This document shows positions 34,601-42,066 of a stretch of 62,762 nucleotides of DNA, in pieces. Below the pieces are notes generated by a model. It was not told the DNA's origin, searched no databases, and was given only the letters and a program-made list of their open reading frames with translations. Source of the DNA: Opitutia bacterium (GTDB lineage Bacteria > Verrucomicrobiota > Verrucomicrobiia > Opitutales > Opitutaceae); the NCBI GenBank assembly GCA_947461205.1, contig CANHJG010000010.1, positions 1-62,762 on the forward strand, in the 5' to 3' direction. The translations under genes were made by a program, and so were the position numbers. Each line of letters opens with the position of its first letter. The first letter of the stretch is position 1.

Positions 34601-37600
34601 ACTACTCCCCGCTTCCCGCGACGGTCACGATCCCCGCCGGCGCCGCCACCGCCGCCGTCACGCTCACGCCGCTTAACGATACCGTCGCCGAAGATTTCGA
34701 AACCGTCGTCGCCACCCTCGCAACCAACGCCGCCTACCTCGTCGATCCCACCGCCGCCACCGCCACGCTCACCGTGGTGGATGACGACCAGCAGGTCGTC
34801 TCGCTCGAAGTTGCCGACGCCACCGGCACCGAGGTCAACCTCGCCCTGCCCGGAGCCGTGCCTGACCCCGCCGTCTTCGTCGTCACGCGCACCGGCGATA
34901 TATCTCGACCGCTCACCGTCTATTACGCGCTCGCCGGCACCGCGCTCCACGGCGTGGACTACGAGGCACTCCCGGGCTCGGTCACGCTCCCGGCCGGTGA
35001 GGCCCGCGCGAGCCTCGTGATCACGCCGCGCTTTGATCGCCTCGGCGAACCCGCCAACGAGTCCGTCCTCGTGCAACTCGCCGCCGGCGGCAGCGGCGCC
35101 TACCGGCTCGGTCCGGTCAGCTCGGGTATCGTCACTATTTCCGATGCCGGCGACTTGCCCTACGTCGAGGTCATCCCGCTCGCCAGTGCGCGCGAACCTT
35201 CCACCGCCGGCAAGTTCCGCTTCACCTTGCGTGGCAGTTCCACCGCCGCCCTCACGGTCAACTACACGGTCGGCGGCACCGCCACCGCCGGCACCGATTA
35301 CGCCGCGCTCTCCGGCTCGGTTACGTTTACCAACGGCGGCGGAAATAACGCCATCGACATCACCGTCACGCCGCTCAACGACGCGCTCGCCGAAGACCTC
35401 GAGACGATCGTCGTCACCCTCACGCCGAGCGCGACTTATCAGACCTGGGAGCCCACCCGCAGCGCCACACTCTGGCTCTACGACGACGAGCAGCCGACCG
35501 TCTTCGTCGATGCCCACGGCACCGCCAACAACGGCGTCGCCACGCTTGCCGAAAGCGCCACCGCTGCCGGCAAGTTCTATCTTTCCCGCACCGGCAGCAC
35601 CACCGGGGCACTCACGGTGAACTACACGCTCAGTGGCACGGCCACCCCCACCGTCGACTACCAGACGCTCTCCGGCACCGTGGTGATTCCGGCCGGAGCA
35701 CCCGGCGTCGATGTCCCCGTCACGCCGATCCAGGATACCCTCGCTGAAGGGACCGAGACCCTCGTGCTGACCCTTGCCCCCGGGGCCTACTCGCGCGGCG
35801 CCCCCGCCACGCTCTACCTCACCGACGATGAGACGGCCACGCCCGCCCTCGGCTTTGCCACGGCCGGCAGCGTCGTCGCCGAGTCCGCCGGTACGCTCGC
35901 CGTGCCCGTCACGCTCTCGGCCGCCGCGACCGTTCCTGTGTCCGTCGAATACCTCGTTACCTCGCCCGGCACGGCGACCAACGCGGGTCTCCAGTATACG
36001 ACGACGCTGCCGCGCTGGGTCCGGATCGTTCGCGCCGGCCCGGTCTTTACCTGCTCGCAATCCGCCGACGGCATCACGTGGTCCACGTTCTCTTCCCCTC
36101 CCACGCTCGTGCTCGCCGACCCCATGCTCGTGGGCCTCGTCGTCTGTAGCTCCACCACGGATGGCACCACGGCCACCGCCACGTTCGACAATGTCACTCT
36201 GTCGACCGGCGCTCTCGGGTCCTTGACCGGTCGCGATGTGGGCTCGGTGGCGACGGCCGGCTCCTTCGCGGTGGGCAGCGGCACCTACACGGTCACCGGC
36301 TCGGGCGCGACCATCGGCGGCTCGGCCGATTCGTTCCATTTTGCGAGCGTCCCCGCGAGCGGCGATTTCACCTTCATTGCGCGCGTCGTCACCAGCACCG
36401 GCACCTCGACCAGCCGCTTCGCCGGCGTGATGGTGCGCGAAGATCTTCGGCGCAACTCCCGTCAGGTGCTCGTCGCCGCACGCGGCAGCACGCTCACGCA
36501 GCACTACAGTCGCACCGCCACCGCCAACACCGCCGATGCCACCGGCGTCGATTACACCTTCACGCCCGGCGTGCTCACCTTCGGCCCCGGCGTCACGACG
36601 CAGTCGATCCCGCTCACCCTCGTCGACGACCTCCTGGTCGAACCCAGCGAGCACATCGTGCTCACCCTTCGCAACGCCAACGGCGCCACGCTCTCCTCCA
36701 CGCTTAATCAGCACGTTGTCGTCGTGCGCGACAATGACGTCGCGCCCCTCCAACCCTCCATCGGCTTCGCCGCCCGCGCGGGTTCTGTCGAAGAAGGTAT
36801 CCCCATCTCCAGCACGAGTATCGTCGCTGAAAGCGGGACGCCCACCGTCCTCGTCTCGCTGAGTCAGCCCGTCGCCACGACGGTTACGGTCAACTACACG
36901 GTCAGCGGAGGCACCGCGGTGAGCGGGGTCGATTTTACGCTGCCCGCCGGCACGCTCACTTTCGCGCCCGGCGAGACGACGAAGCTCGTTCCGCTCGCGC
37001 TGGTTGACGATCCCATCGTCGAATCCGCCAAGACGGTTGTGCTGACGCTGTCCGCCGCCAACGGCGCAACGCTCACCGCCAACACCACCCACACCGTGAC
37101 GATCACCGACGACGATTTGCCCTCCGTCACGCTCGCCGCCACCGCCGCCGCTGCCTCGGAAAATGGCGATCCGGGCCAGTGGACGTTCACCCGCACCGGC
37201 AGCAGTGCGGCCGCCCTCGTCGTTGCGTTTACGGTCGGCGGCACGGCCACCCCCGGCAGCGACTACCCGGCGTTGCCCGCGAGCATCACAATCCCCATCG
37301 GCGCGGCCAGCGCGACGCTCACGCTCGCGCCGCTCGCCGATGCGTTCAACGAAATCGCCGAGACCGTCATCCTTACCCTCGCCGCCAACGCCGCCTACAC
37401 CGTCGGTGCGTCCGCCACCGGCACCGTCACGATCGCCGATATAAACACGCCCGTCGTCTCCATCGCTGCGACCGACGACGCGGCCGCGGAAACCGGACCC
37501 GATGCTGGCACCTTCACCGTCTCGCGCACCGGTGCCACTACGGCTGCGCTCACCGTCTCATTCACCGTTACCGGCACCGCCACCAGCGGCTCCGATTATC

Positions 37601-40437
37601 TCGCCCTCGGCACTAGCCTCACGATTCCGGCCGGCGCCGCTAGCGCCGCCTTGGTCGTCACGCCCATCGATGACACAATCACCGAAGGCCCCGAATACGT
37701 CGTCGTCTCGCTCTCGCCCCATGCGAACTACGCGGTCGACGCCGCGAGCTTCGCGAGCCTCACCATCGCCGACAACGACACCCCCCCCACCATCGTGGTC
37801 GTCCAGCCCGCCGCCAAGGCCGTACAACTTGCCGCCGGCGTCGGCCTGCACCTCGCGGCCTCCGCCACCGACGACGGTGCGCCCAATCCCCTCGCGTTCA
37901 CGTGGTCAAAATTCTCCGGCCCCGGCCTAGTCACCTTCGGCACGCCCGCCGCCGCCGCAACCACCGCGACCTTTGCCGCCAACGGCGTTTACCTCCTCCG
38001 CATCAGCGTCACCGACGGTCAGTTCACCGTCTTCGACGAGGTCACCGTGCAGGTCGGCGGCTTCGGGCCCGCTGCTTGGCTCGATGTCAGCCTCGGCGCG
38101 TCCACCACCCGCGGCGGTTCGGGCGAGATCGGCGGCGTGTTCACCGTCGTCGGCTCCGGCAGCGGCTTTACCGCCAGCACCGACTCCGGCCATTTCGTCG
38201 CCCGGCAGGTCGAAGGCGTGGCCGCCTCGGTGGTGGCTCGCGTCACGGGCTTTGGCGCCGGCGCCGGGGCCGGCGCGCTCGCCGGTGTCATGCTGCGCGA
38301 GACGAACTACCGCGGCGCCCGCCGGGCGGTACTCGGCGTCAAGCCGTCCGGCGCCCTCGAATGGCACACCCGCAGCAGTGTCAGCGGCGCCAATACGCTC
38401 ACGGCCGGAGGCACGACGGTGTTTCCCCTGTGGCTGAAGCTCGAGCGCAACGGCGATACGCTCACCGCCTTTCGCGCGGCCGACACCGCGGGCGCGCCCG
38501 GCGCTTGGACCCAGGTCGGCGCCGCCCTCACCCTCGCGGCGCTCGCGCCGGCCGTGGACGTCGGTCTCGCCGCCACCAACGCCGTGCTCAATACCACGGC
38601 GTCCGCGACCTTCGACAACGTCGCCCTCACCCCCGCCGGCCGCGCCCTCGTCGACGAGGACCTCGGTGTTCCCGGCACGGCCGGCAGCACCGGGGTCACC
38701 GGCTCCAGCTACACCCTGTCCGCGAGTGGCACGCTCGGCGACTCCGGGCGCTTTCGCTACCAGCAGTTCGTTGGCGATGTCACCCTCACCGCCCGCCTCG
38801 TCAGCCACACCGGCAGCGCGCTGTCCGCCAAGGGCGGCGTCATGATTCGCGACGCCAGTGCCGACTCAGCGGCGCACGGGATGATGGGCATCGCCCATTC
38901 CTGGGGCGGATACTTCACGTGGCGCAACGTCATTGGGAGCTCCTCCGCGACCAGCTACGGCAGCTCCGCGGTTAACCCGCAGTGGATTCGCCTCGTGCGT
39001 GAGGGCGACACGCTCACCGCGTATCGCTCGCTCAACTCCGCGACCAACACCCCCGCGGCCTGGGTCAAGCAGGGCTCCACGCAGGTGTTCGGCGCCGGTG
39101 CGCCCATCCATGTCGGCCTCGCCGTCGATAGTGCCGCCAGCGCGCTCAACACCGTCGTGCTCGACAACCTCAGCGTCGTCCCCGGCAACCTCGCCCCCAT
39201 CGTCTCGCCCGGCACCGGCGGCACCTTCCCGACCACCGTCGTTGCCCTCGCCGGCACCGTCTCCGACGACGGCCAGCCGAACCCGCCCGGCGCCGTCACC
39301 GCCCTTTGGTCGAAGGTCAGCGGCCCAGGCACGGTGACGTTCAGCAACCCCAATCTCGCGGAGACGAGCGCCCTTTTCTCCGGCTCCGGCACCTACGTGC
39401 TGCGCCTGACCGCCGCCGACGGCGAAGTCAGTGTTTTTGCCGATACCACGTACATCATCGCCGCCGGTCCGCCGCCGACGATCGCAACCGCACCGCAGTC
39501 GCGGCAAACCGGGGCCGGCGGCGAGGTCACGCTGTCGGTCGTGGCCGGCGGGGTCGGCCCGTTCACGTATCAATGGCAAAAGGACGGCGTGGCCGTGCCC
39601 GGCGCCACCGCCGCCTCGCTCGCGCTCGGCGCCGTGGGTGTGGGCCAGGCCGGCAGCTATACCGTGGTCGTCGGTAATGCCGGCGGCAGCGTCACCTCGG
39701 TGGCCGCCGTGCTCGCCGTGGTGCCGGCGGGCACCGTGGCCGGGCAGCAGCTCGTGGCGGCCGGTTACGTCGGCGGTGCGCTGCATACGCTGGCGCACAC
39801 GCTGACCTATGCGGGCACGGCTGCCGCGCTCGATTGGCAGACGGTGCTCCCGACGGGCTGGGCTTTCGTTTCCGAGACCGGCAGCGCGGCGCAGGTGAAA
39901 CCGGCGGTGGGTGCGACCCAGCTGCTGACGTGGTCGTGGACGACGATGCCGCCGAGCCCGCTGAATTTCAGTTTCGTGGTCGCCGTGCCGGCAGGGCAAA
40001 GCGGCGCCCAGTCGGTCGCTGCGCTGGTCAACCTGCGCCTGAGCGGGCCGGCGCTGCAATTGCTCGCCCAACCCGACCCGCTCGTCGTGGTGGTGGGCGC
40101 GGCGCGCCACGGGGCCGACACTGACGCCAACGGCCGTCTGTCGCTCAACGAGCTGACCCGCGTGATCGAACTTTATAACGCGCGCCACGCCTCAGTCCGC
40201 ACCGGTGCCTATCGACTGGACGCGACAACGGAAGATGGTTTCGCACCCGACCTGAATCGGTCGGGCCCCGCCGCGCTCACGCCTTATCATACCGCCGACA
40301 CGAATCGCGACGCGCTGCTCGGACTCTTCGAACTTACGCGCATCATCGAACTCTATAATACCCGGAGCGGCACTGCCCGCACCGGCGCCTATCGCGTCCA
40401 AGCCGGTACTGAAGACGGTTTCGCGCCCGGGCCGTGA
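31621..40437 (+). CDS. Giant exported metalloprotease/Calx-beta/EF-hand protein
   Basis: 2938 residues, exported by an N-terminal signal (AVALLGVLAAFILWW). The domain order I read is as follows. A metzincin-like protease carries HELGHCFGLAH at 452-462 in a region resembling M6/M11 peptidases. Then come a PKD/Ig-like module, a carboxypeptidase-regulatory-like module (~745-820) and nine Calx-beta repeats (from ~825 to ~2055, each ending in a DDD-type loop). The sixth Calx-beta repeat is split by a laminin-like module. Next are a PKD/REJ-like domain, two tandem laminin-like modules (~2150-2520), another PKD, an Ig domain (~2615-2700), a beta domain, and a C-terminal pair of EF-hand/dockerin-like loops (DTDANGRLSLNE; DTNRDALLGLFE). 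It follows the secretion operon and its regulator and is the best candidate substrate. Adhesin-protease or cell-surface digestive role is inferred. Confidence 0.9.
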   Translation: MKSPRRFGRAVALLGVLAAFILWWRTSSPSRSVPLPETLADHRPAAKAARAAVSPVAPAVPRSPAALSPVLAAPGSALGQFQSWTQRYLAASPAERPALVAAGVQLAAARRPAFTALIVGDPREALRQAVPLVARQQLPAEVIAYLEERIEGRAHVRIYQSTPLDPAALGQPPIARYAEFPDGATYEAYVYGRRAESMRWLPNASLNGVAVDRKLAVNESPLRRLEVGEIPLFGKPAVELCPVSGKTTLATPPDAAIAAEVVAVEAHGEIVYLCDGSHVLLFEAQLAQLEVQSEGLTGGAQRFTGALPASPATSLGELRVLYLPLTFADQNTVPVSEAKCYEVMRDVSDFFYKASYGRLTVHATVTPPIKLPHNEAWYVQKDSTEGFSKEFDALGLEHTHAREEARKLGYDSGDFDAVVIRLTGGPRSAGVGGWGGGTSVWMYNDSPGTVAHELGHCFGLAHANYWDTGGASAIGPGSNLEYGDSFDVMGSSGSNFPRNHLNAQAKNQVRWLPDDYVQTITASGTYRLHAFDQAQLDPTKRYALKLTKDAQRTYWCELRALIDVENKWTASGVLLGWRWPQNGGSNLHLIDTTPSSPAGRSDAPLVVGQTFADPAAAVYLTTLAVSTDAAGERSAEVRVNFGPFPGNRAPSLALTATALNVPTTAPVTFTATTADPDGDALAYHWRSSDNTAAATAVVGPNAPAFTRSFATAGQYVVTCTVSDMKGGTATRHLLVIVGNGNARFALSGRITLALRGLAGVGVSTGTGNGVLTDSDGYYTIPNLAAGTYSVSPLLFGYTFNELFNNSVLVGPNFSGANFSAELVPTVSIAATTPRATEAGTVAGKFTLTRTGSDVEPLIVALVPPTGTATLTTDYTFTPTLAAGSPYNTVTIPAGSSTLDLVVTPVNDTVSEGPETIILQLGLDSAYAVEGLPTATVTLDDDDTALPKISLSADTLAAQENPTRTANFSVARTGLTTAALTVSLTYAGTATSGVDYSPLPATVTIPAGAATAAVTLTPLNDTVAEDFETVVATLATNAAYLVDPTAATATLTVVDDDQQVVSLEVADATGTEVNLALPGAVPDPAVFVVTRTGDISRPLTVYYALAGTALHGVDYEALPGSVTLPAGEARASLVITPRFDRLGEPANESVLVQLAAGGSGAYRLGPVSSGIVTISDAGDLPYVEVIPLASAREPSTAGKFRFTLRGSSTAALTVNYTVGGTATAGTDYAALSGSVTFTNGGGNNAIDITVTPLNDALAEDLETIVVTLTPSATYQTWEPTRSATLWLYDDEQPTVFVDAHGTANNGVATLAESATAAGKFYLSRTGSTTGALTVNYTLSGTATPTVDYQTLSGTVVIPAGAPGVDVPVTPIQDTLAEGTETLVLTLAPGAYSRGAPATLYLTDDETATPALGFATAGSVVAESAGTLAVPVTLSAAATVPVSVEYLVTSPGTATNAGLQYTTTLPRWVRIVRAGPVFTCSQSADGITWSTFSSPPTLVLADPMLVGLVVCSSTTDGTTATATFDNVTLSTGALGSLTGRDVGSVATAGSFAVGSGTYTVTGSGATIGGSADSFHFASVPASGDFTFIARVVTSTGTSTSRFAGVMVREDLRRNSRQVLVAARGSTLTQHYSRTATANTADATGVDYTFTPGVLTFGPGVTTQSIPLTLVDDLLVEPSEHIVLTLRNANGATLSSTLNQHVVVVRDNDVAPLQPSIGFAARAGSVEEGIPISSTSIVAESGTPTVLVSLSQPVATTVTVNYTVSGGTAVSGVDFTLPAGTLTFAPGETTKLVPLALVDDPIVESAKTVVLTLSAANGATLTANTTHTVTITDDDLPSVTLAATAAAASENGDPGQWTFTRTGSSAAALVVAFTVGGTATPGSDYPALPASITIPIGAASATLTLAPLADAFNEIAETVILTLAANAAYTVGASATGTVTIADINTPVVSIAATDDAAAETGPDAGTFTVSRTGATTAALTVSFTVTGTATSGSDYLALGTSLTIPAGAASAALVVTPIDDTITEGPEYVVVSLSPHANYAVDAASFASLTIADNDTPPTIVVVQPAAKAVQLAAGVGLHLAASATDDGAPNPLAFTWSKFSGPGLVTFGTPAAAATTATFAANGVYLLRISVTDGQFTVFDEVTVQVGGFGPAAWLDVSLGASTTRGGSGEIGGVFTVVGSGSGFTASTDSGHFVARQVEGVAASVVARVTGFGAGAGAGALAGVMLRETNYRGARRAVLGVKPSGALEWHTRSSVSGANTLTAGGTTVFPLWLKLERNGDTLTAFRAADTAGAPGAWTQVGAALTLAALAPAVDVGLAATNAVLNTTASATFDNVALTPAGRALVDEDLGVPGTAGSTGVTGSSYTLSASGTLGDSGRFRYQQFVGDVTLTARLVSHTGSALSAKGGVMIRDASADSAAHGMMGIAHSWGGYFTWRNVIGSSSATSYGSSAVNPQWIRLVREGDTLTAYRSLNSATNTPAAWVKQGSTQVFGAGAPIHVGLAVDSAASALNTVVLDNLSVVPGNLAPIVSPGTGGTFPTTVVALAGTVSDDGQPNPPGAVTALWSKVSGPGTVTFSNPNLAETSALFSGSGTYVLRLTAADGEVSVFADTTYIIAAGPPPTIATAPQSRQTGAGGEVTLSVVAGGVGPFTYQWQKDGVAVPGATAASLALGAVGVGQAGSYTVVVGNAGGSVTSVAAVLAVVPAGTVAGQQLVAAGYVGGALHTLAHTLTYAGTAAALDWQTVLPTGWAFVSETGSAAQVKPAVGATQLLTWSWTTMPPSPLNFSFVVAVPAGQSGAQSVAALVNLRLSGPALQLLAQPDPLVVVVGAARHGADTDANGRLSLNELTRVIELYNARHASVRTGAYRLDATTEDGFAPDLNRSGPAALTPYHTADTNRDALLGLFELTRIIELYNTRSGTARTGAYRVQAGTEDGFAPGP

Positions 40438-40458
40438 GGCCGTGGGCCTGAACGCGGG

Positions 40459-40920
40459 TTATTTTTTCGGCGCGGCGGCGGGCTGCTCTTTTTCGATCTT
40501 CGCGGCCTCCTCGTCACTGACCAGCATGTAGATGTGGGCCGTTTCGATCACGAGCGTATAGTTACGATCGAGCGAGAAACCATAGGCTTTCATCATCGCC
40601 TGATTGTTGGAATTGAGCGCGGCCAAGGCCTCGTCAACTTTGGCCTTCAGCTCTTTTTTCTTGGCGGCGTTGGTTTCCTTTTCAAACGCGGTGTTCAACT
40701 CCACGGCAGCCTGCCGCTGGGCCTGCATTTTTTGGACGTTGGTCTGGAATTCTTGGTTGGCTTCCACTGTTTTCAGCGTGGAGACGCGCACGAGTTTTTG
40801 CTGTTTTTCGGCTACTGGAGCGGTCGGAGCGGGGGCGGCTTTCTTGGTGTCGGCGGCGATGAGTCCGACGACGAGCACGCACGCGCTGAGGCCGAAGAGG
40901 GCGAGGGAGGATTTTTTCAT
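40459..40920 (-). CDS. Periplasmic coiled-coil protein, Skp/OmpH-like in character
   Basis: 153 residues. A signal peptide (LALFGLSACVLVVGLIAAD) is followed by an Ala/Pro/Lys linker and a long helix with heptad character (LKTVEANQEFQTNVQKMQAQ to AKKKELKAKVDEALAALNSN), then a short mixed region (YTLVIETAHIYMLVSDEEAA). The small size, export signal and coiled coil recall the OmpH/Skp chaperones, but the family match is not certain. Convergent with the giant protein gene, 21 bp away. Confidence 0.7.
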   Translation of the reverse strand: MKKSSLALFGLSACVLVVGLIAADTKKAAPAPTAPVAEKQQKLVRVSTLKTVEANQEFQTNVQKMQAQRQAAVELNTAFEKETNAAKKKELKAKVDEALAALNSNNQAMMKAYGFSLDRNYTLVIETAHIYMLVSDEEAAKIEKEQPAAAPKK

Positions 40921-42066
40921 GGCGATGGTTGGTTTCGGAAGGAGTGTGGTGAAGCGCTGCTCGGAAGGGAGTTGTTCGTTCAGGTCTGCAGGAAGCAGGA
41001 TCGTTTTTGAATCGGGTGGCTAGCCCATTTTGGGCGGTCCGTCAGTTTTGGGGCGCGCTGGGGGAGGGAATCTTAGATTCGTCCGTCATGGGCGGTTTCG
41101 GCCGAACCATCTGGCCCGGTTTACGATCGGCGACGTTTGGCCGGCGGGCAAGGTGGCAACCGGGTCGACGGCCACGTTTGGGTTCACGTCAGACCTTCTG
41201 GTTAGCCTCAATCGCCGCCATGCTCGCGGGACGGTCGATCTCGAGTCACGGGGAGTCGTCGTGGCGACGGTCGCGACGAGGTCGATGCGAACGGGCCCGC
41301 GGCAGACGGACCCGCGGAGATTGAACCACGGCAGTTCGCGACGTGCGGACGGGCCCACCGCAACCTGCTTGGCTCCTTCCCCGGTCGCTCGACCTCGGAC
41401 GAATTCCCCACGTGGGAAGGCCCTGACAAAGATATCGCTGGGCCGACGTTTCGGGTGGGTCCGCCGATGAAAGGGCGCGAAGCGGGACCCGACGAAAACA
41501 AGGAGTCGTGCCCCGTCGTCGTGCTCGATGCGGCGCGGCAGGAGGCGACGGCGCGCGCAGGCCGATGGAACACCGCGCGGGCGGAGAGTGAAAAAAACCG
41601 GTGATCCGTTGGGCCGATTCGAAGACGGTGAGTCTCGCGGGGCGTGAGCGGGTCATGCCCGAGGGTAGGTGGTCAAATGGGCTGAGCTGTTGCGCGTTTT
41701 TTCCGCTCGTCGTCACGGAAAATGACGGAGCCGATTTCTTGGCGCGGATGAGTTGCTCAACCGGGCCAGGGCGAACCTTGGGTTTACGGTTACCGGCGGA
41801 GCGGCTGAACTTCGCGGGGTTATCATTACCACCGGAAAGCGACGGGTGGATTGGGCAGCGACGAAGACACGGTTGGCGCCGAAAGATCGTGCCGTGGGTT
41901 TCGTTGGCGGATGGCGGTCACTATTGGTGAAGTCGGTCGGACTAGCTTTTTCGAGCAATGCGAGATCGGGAGCGATATCATGGACCGGACTTGCTTTTTG
42001 GCGGGTGACCATGCTTGGTCAAAGCGACAGCGCGTCCGACTTGTTGCTTACCCTCCACCCCGTTCC
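40921..42066. other. 1.1-kb intergenic region without a convincing gene
   Basis: Open frames on both strands are short and biased to Arg, Ser and Pro. One plus-strand frame from about 41270 to its TGA at 41601 has fairly coding-like codons (reading FPTWEGPDKDIAGPTFRVGP, later CPVVVLDAARQEATARAGRW) but no start codon or recognised motif, so it may be a gene remnant. The last 300 bp would contain the promoter of the TonB receptor; I cannot place it. Confidence 0.35.

Noticed and set aside
33052-37092. 1346-codon minus-strand open frame
   Set aside because: Antisense to the Calx-beta repeats; composition (Gly, Arg, Ala, Glu) is typical of high-GC shadows and no domain is visible.
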